A DNA stretch of 64,000 nucleotides from Nitrosopumilus sp. GTDB lineage: Archaea; Thermoproteota; Nitrososphaeria; Nitrososphaerales; Nitrosopumilaceae. How positions within the stretch are numbered: the stretch's first letter is position 1; each line of letters opens with the position of its first letter. Shown one piece after another: positions 27,240-36,990 of the stretch. The DNA lies in NCBI RefSeq assembly GCF_025699255.1, contig NZ_JAILWA010000004.1, positions 1 through 64,000 on the forward strand. Reading direction: 5' to 3'. Under the pieces are notes generated by a model. The model saw nothing but the letters and a program-made list of their open reading frames with translations, was not told the origin of the DNA and did not search any database. Both the position numbers and the translations under genes were made by a program.

Positions 27240-28331
27240 ATGGATAAAAAAATCCAAGTATCTGCAATTGTTATTGCCACAGTGTTTTCTGTCTTAGTTT
27301 TAACATCTCCATCTGATCCTATTCCATTACCCGAACCAAACTCAAATTCTAAAAGTGATTTTGTAACTGTGTTGGCTGAAAATCTAAATAAACCTAGGTC
27401 TATTGCAGTATCTGAGAATCGAATTTTTGTAACTGAAAAAGATGGAATGATTAGAGTTATACAAAATAATACATTATTAGAATCTCCATTAGCTACATTA
27501 CGTACTGCCAATGTTTTTGACGGTGGATTATTAGGGATAGCATTACATCCAAATTTTTTAACTAATCATCAACTGTATGTCTTTTTGACTTATGAAGAGA
27601 ATGATAAACTGTGGAATAAAATTTTAAAGATTACTGAATCTGATAACAAGCTTGTAAACGCTGAAACTATTTTAGAAAAAGTTCCTGGTTCATCATTTAC
27701 AAATGGAGGTTTCATAAAATTTGGACCTGATGGAAAATTATATGTGGGTACTGGAACTATTTCTGATGCTTCTCATCTTCCACAAGATCTTAACTCGTTA
27801 TCAGGAAAAATTCTACGACTAAATGATGACGGGACAGTTCCTGAAGATAACCCTTTTTCAGATTCATTAGTATATTCGTTAGGACATAGAAATCCTCAAG
27901 GTATGACTTGGGATCAAAATGGAAATCTGTTTGTAGCAGAATTTGGACCAGAGAAAAATGATGAAATCAATCTAGTTCAAGCAGGTAAAAACTATGGATG
28001 GCCTGAACAACAATGTTCAGGAAATGAAAAGTTTGAAGATGCTATTCTTTGCTATGATCCAAGCATTGAACCTGGAGGTATACTGTATTATTCTGGAAAA
28101 TCCTTGGATTTTCAATCTTCATTCATTATGGCATCTATGAGAGCTTCTAATCTATACCAGTTAGATTTTGATGAGGGACTGAGCTCTCAAAAGTCAATAC
28201 TTAGTGGGATTGGTCGTGTAAGAGATGTAGTAGAGGGTACAGATGGTAGTCTTTATGTAATTACATCAAATACTGATGGAAAAGGTTTTCCAGATAGTAT
28301 GGATGATAAACTATTGAGGATAATAAAATAA
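27240..28331 (+). CDS. PQQ-type glucose/sorbosone dehydrogenase-like secreted protein
   Basis: 363 residues with an N-terminal hydrophobic signal/anchor (VSAIVIATVFSVLVL). The rest is a six-bladed beta-propeller of the soluble glucose dehydrogenase / Hhip-like family: NLNKPRSIAVSENRIFVTEKDG, GLLGIALHPNF, GGFIKFGPDGKLYVGTG, SLGHRNPQGMTWD and FVAEFGPEKNDEINLV. These include the usual His/Arg and Ca-site positions. Likely an extracytoplasmic aldose dehydrogenase, but PQQ use is not proven; PQQ synthesis genes are not in the window. Confidence 0.85.
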   Translation: MDKKIQVSAIVIATVFSVLVLTSPSDPIPLPEPNSNSKSDFVTVLAENLNKPRSIAVSENRIFVTEKDGMIRVIQNNTLLESPLATLRTANVFDGGLLGIALHPNFLTNHQLYVFLTYEENDKLWNKILKITESDNKLVNAETILEKVPGSSFTNGGFIKFGPDGKLYVGTGTISDASHLPQDLNSLSGKILRLNDDGTVPEDNPFSDSLVYSLGHRNPQGMTWDQNGNLFVAEFGPEKNDEINLVQAGKNYGWPEQQCSGNEKFEDAILCYDPSIEPGGILYYSGKSLDFQSSFIMASMRASNLYQLDFDEGLSSQKSILSGIGRVRDVVEGTDGSLYVITSNTDGKGFPDSMDDKLLRIIK

Positions 28332-28332
28332 A

Positions 28333-29589
28333 ATGTCAGACTCGTCAATTTCAAAATTTTTTGAGAAATCAAGAAAAGAAAGATTAGATGTTGTTGCAAA
28401 TTTTGCAAATCTAACTAGTGAAGAATTAGAAATTCTACAAAACGATAATGGGGGAATTTCTTTTGATAAAGCCGATAAGATGGTTGAGAACGCTATTGGC
28501 ACATTTTCACTTCCATTGGGCGTTGCTACAAATTTTAAGATTAATGGCAAGGATTACTTGGTGCCAATGGTTATTGAGGAGCCTTCCGTAATAGCTGCTG
28601 CATCAAAAGGAGCTAAGGTAGCTCGAATTAAAGGTGGATTTGAAGTCACTTCAAATGAGTCATTTAGTATTGGCCAAATACAACTTTTGGATGTTGATCC
28701 CACATCAGCAATCCAAAAAATAAAAAATTCAACAAATGAAATTCTTGAACTAGCAAATTCAAAAAGCAACACTTTGTCAAAAATGGGCAAAGGTGCAAAA
28801 GATATTTCTTGTAAAGAAATTGATACACCTTCTGGAATTATGCTTATTGTTGAATTGTTAATTGATGTTGGTGATGCAATGGGTGCAAATGTTACAAACA
28901 CAATGTGTGAAGCCGTTTCTCCTTTGATTGAAAAAATTACGGATGGAAGAGCTTTATTGCGTATCCTTTCAAATTACTCTACTAGAAGAATGGTAAAAGC
29001 AAAAGCTGTATTTGAAAAAGAATCTGTTGGAGGAGAACAAGTAGTTGATAATATCATTTCTGCATTTGAATTTGCAGATAATGATGTGTATAGGGCTGTC
29101 ACTCATAACAAAGGTATCATGAATGGTACTATAGCTGTTGCAAATGCTGTTGGTCAGGATAGTAGGGCAATTGAAGCAGCTGCAAATGCATATGCTGCAC
29201 AGTCTGGGAAATACCGTTCTTTGAGTAAATGGAGTAAGGATGATGATGGAAATCTGGTCGGAATTTTAGAAATTCCTCTTTCTGTTGGAATTGTGGGTGG
29301 AATTGCAAATGTTCATCCAGTTGCTAAAGTTTGTACAAAAATTTTGGGAGCAACATCTGCACAAGAACTTGCATGTGTTATGACCGCTACTGGATTGGCT
29401 CAAAATTATAGTGCTATTAGAGCTCTCTCTACTGAAGGAATACAAAAAGGACACATGCGTCTTCACGCAAGAAATCTAGCTGCTGCTGCTGGTGCGACAC
29501 CTGATCAAATTGATGAAATTGTTCAGAAAATGATTGAAGAAAAGAAAATTTCACTTGATAGAGCTAAAGAATTGCTTGAGCAAATTTAA
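28333..29589 (+). CDS. hmgA: 3-hydroxy-3-methylglutaryl-CoA reductase, class II-like
   Basis: 418 residues making mevalonate for archaeal isoprenoid lipids. Motifs are EEPSVIAAASKGAK (catalytic Glu), DVGDAMGANVTNTM (cofactor/catalytic), NKGIMNGTIAVANAVGQD, and GIQKGHMRLHARN with the catalytic His. These forms match class II enzymes first known from bacteria rather than class I (which has ENxxG-type variants and a longer N-terminus). Starts one base after the dehydrogenase stop. Confidence 0.92.
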   Translation: MSDSSISKFFEKSRKERLDVVANFANLTSEELEILQNDNGGISFDKADKMVENAIGTFSLPLGVATNFKINGKDYLVPMVIEEPSVIAAASKGAKVARIKGGFEVTSNESFSIGQIQLLDVDPTSAIQKIKNSTNEILELANSKSNTLSKMGKGAKDISCKEIDTPSGIMLIVELLIDVGDAMGANVTNTMCEAVSPLIEKITDGRALLRILSNYSTRRMVKAKAVFEKESVGGEQVVDNIISAFEFADNDVYRAVTHNKGIMNGTIAVANAVGQDSRAIEAAANAYAAQSGKYRSLSKWSKDDDGNLVGILEIPLSVGIVGGIANVHPVAKVCTKILGATSAQELACVMTATGLAQNYSAIRALSTEGIQKGHMRLHARNLAAAAGATPDQIDEIVQKMIEEKKISLDRAKELLEQI

Positions 29590-29595
29590 ACATGC

Positions 29596-29604
29596 GATTA
29601 TATA
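29596..29604 (+). promoter_or_regulatory. TATA box of the histidine operon
   Basis: GATTATATA is centred about 28 bases before ATG 29628. It decides the hisG start: GTG 29613 would be only about 10 bases from the element and thus upstream of the expected transcription start. Confidence 0.65.
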
Positions 29605-29627
29605 CCTAAAAAGTGAAAAAATTGAAA

Positions 29628-30605
29628 ATGTCTGAGGTAAAATTTGCCATTCCAAAAGGTAGTCTTGAAGAGGCCACTTTCAAGCTACTTGAAAAATCTT
29701 GGACTAGAGTAAATAGAAAAAGTAGAACTTATCGTGTATACTTGGATGATCCTAGCATAATTGTGAAGATGTTACGTCCTCAAGAAATCCCAACATTGGT
29801 TGCAGAAGGATTGTATGATGTGGGAATTACCGGAAAGGATTGGGTTGGTGAAACAAACTCTGATGTCGAGCCTATTTTGGATTTAGAGTATGGTAAAATC
29901 AGACTTGTAATTGCTTTTCCTGATAAATATAGATACAAAAATTTAGATGAAATGATTGCAGATTATGGTAAAAAGAAAAAAACACTTAGAATCTCATCTG
30001 AATATCTTACAACTGCATCAAAATTTCTTAAACAATCCAAGTCGTATAAAAAATACTATGGTTCTAAAGATCCTCTAATTGTAACTCCTTGGGTTAGATT
30101 AGGAAATAACAAAAATGTACAAATTCATTTGTCATTTGGTGCCACTGAAGCAAAGCCTCCTGAAGATGTTGATGCAATCATGGATGTGACTGAAACAGGA
30201 ACCACACTTAAGCAAAATAAACTCAAAATTGTTGATGAAGTATTAACTTCAACTGCTCACCTGATTGTAAATAAAAAATCATTGAAAGATCCAAAAAAGC
30301 GTGAAAAAATATTTGATATTGTTACCTTAATGAGAGGTGCAGTTCATGGTAGAAAATTCTTACACATTTATCTAAATGTAGAAGAAAAAAACCTAAAAAA
30401 ACTCCTGACACAGATGCCTTCTCTCAAAAAACCTACAATTAGTCCACTAAGTGAACAAGGATGGTTTGGAGTTAATACCGTCATTAAAAAAGAAGAATTT
30501 CACAAACTTATTCCTAAATTAAGGAAGATTGCTCAAGGTCTTGTGGTTCATGAACCAAGACAAATCCTTGAACTTGAGGAGATAAAACGTGACGAAGAAA
30601 ATTGA
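29628..30605 (+). CDS. hisG: ATP phosphoribosyltransferase, long form
   Basis: First enzyme of histidine synthesis. The catalytic domains carry FAIPKGSLEEATFKLL, GLYDVGITGKDWV and a phosphate loop DVTETGTTLKQNKL. The C-terminal roughly 80 residues (KFLHIYLNVEEKNLKKLLTQMPSLKKPTISPLSE) match the ACT-like regulatory domain of the long form, so no separate HisZ is needed and feedback by histidine is expected. First gene of a nine-gene operon; stop overlaps the hisD start. Confidence 0.95.
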   Translation: MSEVKFAIPKGSLEEATFKLLEKSWTRVNRKSRTYRVYLDDPSIIVKMLRPQEIPTLVAEGLYDVGITGKDWVGETNSDVEPILDLEYGKIRLVIAFPDKYRYKNLDEMIADYGKKKKTLRISSEYLTTASKFLKQSKSYKKYYGSKDPLIVTPWVRLGNNKNVQIHLSFGATEAKPPEDVDAIMDVTETGTTLKQNKLKIVDEVLTSTAHLIVNKKSLKDPKKREKIFDIVTLMRGAVHGRKFLHIYLNVEEKNLKKLLTQMPSLKKPTISPLSEQGWFGVNTVIKKEEFHKLIPKLRKIAQGLVVHEPRQILELEEIKRDEEN

Positions 30606-31876
30606 TGAGAATTATCAAAGTATCTAATGTTGAAAAGTTTGCAGAACAAATTACCCCAAAACAGCCTCAAAATAACAAAACCATTGTTGAATCCATTTTA
30701 AAAAATGTTCAAAAGAATGGTGATGCTGCTGTTAGAAAATATGAAAGAAAATTCAGTAAAGCAAATATTTCTTCATTAAGAGTAACTTCAAATGAAATAA
30801 AAAATGCATATTCCAAAGTCTCAAAACTTGAACTTGATGCAATAAGATTAGCTAAAACTAGACTAGGAAAAACTGAATCCTCAGTAAAATCACTATTAAA
30901 AAACAAACAAATTAATCATGATGGAATAAAGATTTCAAAAAAATTTATTCCTATTCAAAGTGTGGGATGTTATATTCCGGGAGGATTAGCTAGATATCCA
31001 AGCTCTGTAATCATGTCTGTTGTTCCTGCAAAAATTGCTGGTGTAAAAAGAATAGTCGTTGTATCTCCACCTAACTCTGATGGTAAAATTGATCCACTAA
31101 CAATTGTATCTGCAGATATTTGTGGTGCAGATGAAATTTACAAGACAGGTGGTGTACAATCTATTGGGGCATTATCCTATGGAACAAAATCAATTTCCAA
31201 AGTCGATAAAATTGTAGGTCCAGGTGGCGCATTTGTTACATCTGCAAAATCTTTAGTAAGTATGCAAACTGGAATTGATATGCTTGCTGGTCCTACTGAA
31301 CTAGGAATAATTGCAGATAATTCAGCTAACCCAAAATTTGTTTCATTGGATTTGATTTCACAAGCTGAACACAGCACTGATACTTTTTGCTATTTGATTA
31401 CTACATCTGAAAAACTTGCAATATCAGTTAAGAAGATGATTTCAGAACTTCTTCCATCAATTAAAAGAGAAAAAATTGTTAAAACAAGTCTTGAAAAAAA
31501 TGGATTTATTGTAATATGCAAGACAACTTCTGATATGATAAAACTAGCAAATATTTTGGCTCCTGAACATTTGCAAATAATGACTAAAAATTCTGAATCT
31601 GTTTCTTCTAAAATCACTTCTTCAGGTTTGGTTTTGATAGGAAATAACACTCCTTCGTCTGCTAGTGACTATATTTTAGGCTCAAATCACATTTTGCCTA
31701 CCAATGGATTTGGGAAAATTAGAGGCTCTTTATCTGTTCTAGATTTTATTAAAATTAACACTCAGATAACATCATCTCAAAAATCACTATTAAAAATCTC
31801 AAAATATCTTGAAGTACTAACGACATCTGAGGGACTTTCTAATCACTATGAGGCAGTTAGAGGTAGACTAGATTGA
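30605..31876 (+). CDS. hisD: Histidinol dehydrogenase
   Basis: NAD-dependent, zinc-binding enzyme of the last two steps. The core has SVGCYIPGGLARYPSSVIM, TGGVQSIGALSYGT, VGPGGAFVTSAKSLV, QAEHSTDTFCYL (metal-binding Gln/His) and APEHLQIM (catalytic Glu-His). 423 residues, normal length. ATG 30605 overlaps the hisG stop. Confidence 0.97.
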   Translation: MRIIKVSNVEKFAEQITPKQPQNNKTIVESILKNVQKNGDAAVRKYERKFSKANISSLRVTSNEIKNAYSKVSKLELDAIRLAKTRLGKTESSVKSLLKNKQINHDGIKISKKFIPIQSVGCYIPGGLARYPSSVIMSVVPAKIAGVKRIVVVSPPNSDGKIDPLTIVSADICGADEIYKTGGVQSIGALSYGTKSISKVDKIVGPGGAFVTSAKSLVSMQTGIDMLAGPTELGIIADNSANPKFVSLDLISQAEHSTDTFCYLITTSEKLAISVKKMISELLPSIKREKIVKTSLEKNGFIVICKTTSDMIKLANILAPEHLQIMTKNSESVSSKITSSGLVLIGNNTPSSASDYILGSNHILPTNGFGKIRGSLSVLDFIKINTQITSSQKSLLKISKYLEVLTTSEGLSNHYEAVRGRLD

Positions 31877-32943
31877 AAAAAAATTGGTTTAATGAAAAAA
31901 TTAAAAAATTCAACGACATTGGAGGTTATCAAAAACCAGAACTAATCCAAGATTCTGTTAAATTAGATTCAAATGAAAATTATGTAATTTCAAAGCAATT
32001 TCAAAATGATATAATTTCTTCTGCGAAAAAAAACTCTGACATTAGAGAATATCCACTTGGAGGAGTTGAGAGATTGATCAATGCCATATCAAAATTTACA
32101 AAAATTTCTTCTACTATGATTGGTGTTGGAAATGGTTCTGATCAAATCTTAGATTTAATTCTCTCAAATTTTGCTTCAAAACAAACCAAAGTTTTAACAT
32201 CTAATCCAACATTTGGATTTTTTGAAGAGCGCTGCAAACTGTATAACATTCCATTAATCACAATTCCATTTTCTGATGGTATGAAATTAAACATTAAAGA
32301 TTTTGTTAAACAATCAAAAAATGCAGATATCTTATATCTTGATTCTCCAAATAACCCAACTGGATTTCAATTTTCAAAAAACGAATTACAGAAACTTGTC
32401 AAATCTTTTGATGGTCTTGTAATTATTGATGAGGCATATGGCGAATTTAGCGAATACTCTCTTTCAAATATGGTGAAAACTCAAGAAAATCTTATTGTTG
32501 TCCAAACTCTTTCAAAATCATTTGGATTGGCTGGATTAAGACTAGGTTATTTTCTAGCAAGCAAAAAATTCACTGAGGCTTTCATGAATATTTTACAATA
32601 TCCATATCCAATAAGTACAATTACAATTGAATCTGGAATACAGGCTCTTGAAAGATCAAACACTATGAAAGACACTATAGACATAATCAAAATTGAGAGA
32701 AAAAGAATTATTGAAACTTTGAAGAAATACGATGCCTTTGAAGTCTTTGATTCTAAGGCTAATTTTGTCCTCTTTGATGCTCATGGTGCCTATAAACGGG
32801 TCTATTCAGCATTAGCTGAACAAGGAATTTCTATAAGAAAACTAGGAAAAATTGGAAATCATAAAGGTTGTCTACGAGTTACTATTGGAACTAAGGAAAT
32901 GAATTCAAAATTTTTACTAGCTATACGTGATTTGTTGGGATGA
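31873..32943 (+). CDS. hisC: Histidinol-phosphate aminotransferase
   Basis: Fold-type I PLP enzyme, 356 residues, with LDSNENY near the N-terminus, GNGSDQILDLI, LDSPNNPTG, the PLP lysine in TLSKSFGLAGLRLGY and ANFVLFDA. TTG start overlaps the hisD stop. Operon position separates it from the related CobD at 4.4 kb. Confidence 0.95.
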   Translation: MKKNWFNEKIKKFNDIGGYQKPELIQDSVKLDSNENYVISKQFQNDIISSAKKNSDIREYPLGGVERLINAISKFTKISSTMIGVGNGSDQILDLILSNFASKQTKVLTSNPTFGFFEERCKLYNIPLITIPFSDGMKLNIKDFVKQSKNADILYLDSPNNPTGFQFSKNELQKLVKSFDGLVIIDEAYGEFSEYSLSNMVKTQENLIVVQTLSKSFGLAGLRLGYFLASKKFTEAFMNILQYPYPISTITIESGIQALERSNTMKDTIDIIKIERKRIIETLKKYDAFEVFDSKANFVLFDAHGAYKRVYSALAEQGISIRKLGKIGNHKGCLRVTIGTKEMNSKFLLAIRDLLG

Positions 32944-33914
32944 CTCTAACAAAAAAATCTGAAGGAATCTATGTTGATGATTCCAAAATTGATATTCTAA
33001 ATGAAGCTGATTCAATAATTTTTGATTGTGATGGAGTTTTAATTGATATAACAAAATCATATGATTCTGCAATAATTAAAACAACACAATATGTTTTAGA
33101 AAACTTTGCTAACATTAAGAATGCAATAGATATAGATTTTAAAATTATTGATGGTTTCAAATCTACAGGTGGATTCAATGATGAAGTTGATTTAACATAT
33201 GCTGCTATTCTTTCGCTTGTTGCTGCAAATCAATTGAAAAAAGATCAAACTAGTTTTATTTTTGATGTGATAAAAAATTCTGATTCCACTGGAATAATTT
33301 CTGTAGAAAAATATGTTGAAACTCTAACTAATATCTCTGAAATCAAAAAAAAATTGTCATATCCGGGAACTCATCATGAAAATCCATTGTATAATATTTT
33401 TGATCAAATTTTCTATGGTCCTGAATTATATGAAAAATTGTTTAACAAAACTTCAAATTTTTTAGAACCTGGTCTTATTGAGCAAGATGATGTAATAATA
33501 AATGATATTTTAATACAAAAACTACTAAGAAGATTCAATTCAAAGATTGCTATGGTGACTGGTAGAGGAAAAGAATCTGTAAGTTATTCCCTAAAATCTA
33601 TTTTGTCTAAATTTGATTTACAAAATTCTATGTTTCTTGAAGATGAATTTCGTGAACTAGCTAAACCGAATCCCCAATCATTGTTAAATTCCATACAAGG
33701 AATGAATTCAACTATTTGCATATATGTTGGAGATTCTATGGAAGATTTTATCATGGCAAAAAAAGCAACCGAATTAGGAAACAAGACAATTTTTTGTGGA
33801 ATCATAGGAACCAGCAAAGATCCTGAGGCTAAATTAGAACTATTTGAAAAAAATGATGCTATTTTGGTTTTGGACTCTATTCATCTCTTACCAAAGGTAT
33901 TAAATTTAGAATAA
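32940..33914 (+). CDS. HAD-superfamily phosphatase, candidate histidinol-phosphate phosphatase
   Basis: 324 residues. HAD motif I is FDCDGVLIDITKSYDSAI (nucleophile Asp and general acid Asp), motif II is MVTGRGKES, and motif IV is YVGDSMEDFIMAK; a helical cap domain of roughly 150 residues lies between motifs I and II. It sits between hisC and hisB, overlapping hisC by four bases, exactly where the otherwise missing histidinol-phosphate phosphatase would be expected. The family also contains phosphoglycolate phosphatases and beta-phosphoglucomutases, so the assignment rests on context. Confidence 0.8.
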   Translation: MTLTKKSEGIYVDDSKIDILNEADSIIFDCDGVLIDITKSYDSAIIKTTQYVLENFANIKNAIDIDFKIIDGFKSTGGFNDEVDLTYAAILSLVAANQLKKDQTSFIFDVIKNSDSTGIISVEKYVETLTNISEIKKKLSYPGTHHENPLYNIFDQIFYGPELYEKLFNKTSNFLEPGLIEQDDVIINDILIQKLLRRFNSKIAMVTGRGKESVSYSLKSILSKFDLQNSMFLEDEFRELAKPNPQSLLNSIQGMNSTICIYVGDSMEDFIMAKKATELGNKTIFCGIIGTSKDPEAKLELFEKNDAILVLDSIHLLPKVLNLE

Positions 33915-33939
33915 TGCAGTTAGATAATCTGTGATAAAA

Positions 33940-34527
33940 ATGGCATCAAGAAAGGCTTCAATTAAACGAAATACAAAGGAAACCAGTGTTTCTGTATATG
34001 TAAATTTAGATGGTTTTGGAAAAACATCAATTAAAACCGGAATTAACTTTCTTGATCACCTAATTGTTTCCTTTGGAAAACATGGTATGATGGATCTCAA
34101 AGTTGATGCAAAATCAAATGATGGAATTGAACACCATTTGATAGAAGATACTGCGATAACAATTGGTCAAGCAATTGACAAAGCATTAGGTGCTAGACGA
34201 GGAATAACTAGATTTAGTTATGCATCAGTTCCTATGGATGAGTCTCTTGCAGAAGCTTCAATTGATCTAGTCAAACGACCATTTTGGAAATTAACACTAT
34301 CAATTAAACGAAGTAAGATTGAAGATGTATCTAAAGAAGATCTTGAACATTTCTTTCAATCGTTACTTCAAAATCTGAATAGTTGTATTCACCTTACTGT
34401 AAAGTATGGAGATAATGATCACCATAAAGTTGAGGCTGCAATCAAATCACTTGCTGTTGCATTAAGAAATGCATCTGGATTAGATAAGAAACAAAAAGGA
34501 ATTCCAAGCACAAAAGGTTCAATGTAA
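33940..34527 (+). CDS. hisB: Imidazoleglycerol-phosphate dehydratase
   Basis: 195 residues from ATG 33940 (GTG 33931 is an alternative). Two metal-binding repeats are visible: [13 protein letters not shown] and [12 protein letters not shown], then the second half [10 protein letters not shown] and [18 protein letters not shown]. Monofunctional, without the fused phosphatase of enteric HisB, consistent with the separate HAD gene just upstream. Confidence 0.96.
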   Translation: MASRKASIKRNTKETSVSVYVNLDGFGKTSIKTGINFLDHLIVSFGKHGMMDLKVDAKSNDGIEHHLIEDTAITIGQAIDKALGARRGITRFSYASVPMDESLAEASIDLVKRPFWKLTLSIKRSKIEDVSKEDLEHFFQSLLQNLNSCIHLTVKYGDNDHHKVEAAIKSLAVALRNASGLDKKQKGIPSTKGSM

Positions 34528-35132
34528 TGGTAAGTGTCGCAATTTTTGATTATGGTGCTGGAAATATTTTCAGCTTGAAAAATTCTCTTGAAAAAGCTGG
34601 GGCTACAGTTGATGTAATTACAAATTTTGATAATGACAACACCTATTCTGGATTATTACTTCCTGGTGTAGGAAATTTTGATCCTGCAATGAATAGTATT
34701 AGAGATTTTTCAAAAATTCAATTCAAAGATTATGTTGAGAATATGCCTGTATTGGGAATTTGTCTTGGCATGGAAATGTTTTTTGAAAAAAGTGAAGAAG
34801 GCAAAGAAAAAGGTTTGAATGTAATAGATGGTGAGGTAATTGTACTTCCTTCTTCTATGAAAGTGCCACATATGGGCTGGAATAATCTTGAGATAAAAAA
34901 ACCTGGAAAAATTCTTGAAGGTGTTGTAGATGGTTCTTGGGCTTATTTTGTTCACTCGTATAGAGTAAAACCTGAATCAAATGATGTGATTACTGCTGAA
35001 TCTGATTATGGAATCAAAGTACCTGCAGTTGTTGAACATGACAATTTTTTTGGAACTCAATTTCATCCTGAAAAATCTAGTACTATGGGAAAAATCATGT
35101 TGGAGAATTTTCTAAAAGAGTGTAGAAAATGA
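34527..35132 (+). CDS. hisH: Imidazole glycerol phosphate synthase, glutaminase subunit
   Basis: Class I glutamine amidotransferase, 201 residues: DYGAGNIFSL at the N-terminus, nucleophile Cys in VLGICLGMEMF, and FFGTQFHPEKSS with the catalytic His-Glu. Pairs with HisF three genes on. Start shares one base with the hisB stop (TAATG). Confidence 0.96.
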   Translation: MVSVAIFDYGAGNIFSLKNSLEKAGATVDVITNFDNDNTYSGLLLPGVGNFDPAMNSIRDFSKIQFKDYVENMPVLGICLGMEMFFEKSEEGKEKGLNVIDGEVIVLPSSMKVPHMGWNNLEIKKPGKILEGVVDGSWAYFVHSYRVKPESNDVITAESDYGIKVPAVVEHDNFFGTQFHPEKSSTMGKIMLENFLKECRK

Positions 35133-35836
35133 AAATCATTCCTGCAATTGATCTGATGGACGGTAAAGTTGTTCGTTTGTACAAAGGCGATCCTAATCAA
35201 AAGACAGTATATAGTAACAATCCTATAGAAATCGCAAAACAATGGGAATCTGCTGGTGCCGATATCCTTCATTTGGTGGATCTAGATGCTACTCTTGGAA
35301 TTGGGTCTAATCTAGATGTAATCAAAAAGATTCTTGATACAGTAAATATTCCAGTGGAAGTTGCTGGTGGATTACGAGAAAAATCTCTAGTTTTAGACGT
35401 AGCAAAATTGTCTGAAAGAATTGTGATAGGGACTTTGGCATTCAAAGATAAAAATCTCCTAAAATCATTATTATCTGAACTAGGGCCAGAAAAAATTGTA
35501 ATTTCAGTTGATCATAAAGATGGTGAAATAGTTGTTCATGGTTGGCAAAAAGGTACTGGAATTAAACTAATTCCTGCAATTAATGAATTTCTTGATATGG
35601 GTTTTACAGAATTTCTATTAACTAATGTCAGTAAAGATGGAACTTTAGAAGGACCTGATTTAGAATTTTTAGAGCAAGCATGTAATTTACCAAATACCAA
35701 TATTATTGCAAGTGGAGGCATTTCCAATATTTCAGATGTTAAAGATGTAAAAGAAAAAAATGCATTTGGTGTAATTCTTGGAAAAGCACTTTATGAGAAA
35801 AAACTAACTATACAAGAGGCAAAAAAATTATCATGA
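35129..35836 (+). CDS. hisA: ProFAR isomerase
   Basis: 235-residue beta/alpha barrel, with catalytic Asp in IPAIDLMDGKVVRLYKGD and VDLDATLG, and the phosphate-binding ASGGISNISDV. Isomerises ProFAR to PRFAR. Start overlaps the hisH stop by four bases. Confidence 0.95.
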   Translation: MKIIPAIDLMDGKVVRLYKGDPNQKTVYSNNPIEIAKQWESAGADILHLVDLDATLGIGSNLDVIKKILDTVNIPVEVAGGLREKSLVLDVAKLSERIVIGTLAFKDKNLLKSLLSELGPEKIVISVDHKDGEIVVHGWQKGTGIKLIPAINEFLDMGFTEFLLTNVSKDGTLEGPDLEFLEQACNLPNTNIIASGGISNISDVKDVKEKNAFGVILGKALYEKKLTIQEAKKLS

Positions 35837-36636
35837 CTTTAACTAAAAGAATTATTCCATGTTTGGATGTAAAAAATGGCAGGGTAGTCAAAGGTTTGAA
35901 TTTTGAATCAATTAAAGATGCAGGAGATCCTGTAGAACTTGCTGCAAAATATAGTAATGAGGGTGCAGATGAATTAGTTTTTTTAGATATTACTGCATCT
36001 GACGAGCAACGAAAAACAATCAAAGATTTAGTTAGAAAAGTTGCATCAGTAATTGATATACCCTTTACTGTTGGTGGTGGAGTAAAATCATTAGAAGATG
36101 CTAGAAATATTTTACTAAATGGTGCTGACAAAGTTGGAATCAACACAGGCGCAATAAAAAATCCTAAAGTCATTACCGAGTTAATGGAAATTTTTGGTAG
36201 ACAATGTGTTGTAGTCGCAGTTGATGCAAAAAGAAACTATGATGTTGATCAAACAAAGAATCTTTTTACTGAAAATGATAAAGAGTTTTGGTTCGAGGTC
36301 TTCATTTATGGTGGAAAAGAAGGCACTGGGATTGATGTAATTAAATGGGTTAAGGATGCCGAACGATTAGGTGCTGGTGAAATTCTTCTAACTAGTATTG
36401 ACAAAGATGGAACAAAAGATGGATATGATATTTTGCTAACTAAAACAGTTGTAGATTCAATTTCTATTCCTGTTATTGCTTCTGGAGGATGTGGCAAACC
36501 TCAAGATATGATTGATGTTTTCAAGAAATCAGATGTAGATGCTGCATTAGCTGCATCTATTTTTCATTATGATACTCATGGAGTAAATGGCGTAAAATCT
36601 TATTTGAAGAGAAATGAAATTCCTGTAAGATTATAA
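35833..36636 (+). CDS. hisF: Imidazole glycerol phosphate synthase, cyclase subunit
   Basis: 267-residue barrel with [15 protein letters not shown] (catalytic Asp11 region), [11 protein letters not shown] (second catalytic Asp) and the phosphate motifs [11 protein letters not shown] and [11 protein letters not shown] segment at about residues 143-160 ([21 protein letters not shown]) is slightly longer than in bacterial HisF. Uses ammonia from HisH. Confidence 0.96.
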   Translation: MTLTKRIIPCLDVKNGRVVKGLNFESIKDAGDPVELAAKYSNEGADELVFLDITASDEQRKTIKDLVRKVASVIDIPFTVGGGVKSLEDARNILLNGADKVGINTGAIKNPKVITELMEIFGRQCVVVAVDAKRNYDVDQTKNLFTENDKEFWFEVFIYGGKEGTGIDVIKWVKDAERLGAGEILLTSIDKDGTKDGYDILLTKTVVDSISIPVIASGGCGKPQDMIDVFKKSDVDAALAASIFHYDTHGVNGVKSYLKRNEIPVRL

Positions 36637-36659
36637 TAGCTATATAGAAATTTTCATTT

Positions 36660-36989
36660 ATGGAAAAAACTATTGATGAAATAGATTTTGAAAAGAGTGG
36701 TGGTCTTGTACCGGTAATTGTTCAAGATGTAAATACAAAAGATGTATTAACTCTAGCCTATGCAAATAAAGAATCGTTACAACTTGCAAAAAAAACTGGA
36801 AATTCTTGGTTCTGGAGTCGTTCAAGAAATAAACTTTGGATGAAAGGCGAAGAATCAGGTAATACTCAAAAAATTAAAGAAATTTTGGTTGATTGTGATT
36901 TTGATGCAATTATTTATCTAGTTGAACCATCAGGACCTGCATGTCATATTGGTGAAAAAGTTTGTTTTCATAATTCTTTAGAAAAATAA
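36660..36989 (+). CDS. hisI: Phosphoribosyl-AMP cyclohydrolase
   Basis: 109 residues, without the HisE domain that is fused in many bacteria. Zinc/magnesium sites are visible in SWFWSRSRNKLWMKGEESGN, VDCDFDAI and GPACHIGEKVCF. No hisE pyrophosphatase is found in this operon, so it must lie elsewhere. Follows hisF by 23 bases. Confidence 0.95.
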   Translation: MEKTIDEIDFEKSGGLVPVIVQDVNTKDVLTLAYANKESLQLAKKTGNSWFWSRSRNKLWMKGEESGNTQKIKEILVDCDFDAIIYLVEPSGPACHIGEKVCFHNSLEK

Positions 36990-36990
36990 G

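Noticed and set aside
27041-27511. Minus-strand ORFs of 62-156 residues across the tRNA and sugar dehydrogenase start
   Set aside because: They run through the initiator tRNA and oppose a clearly coding propeller gene; composition is shadow-like.
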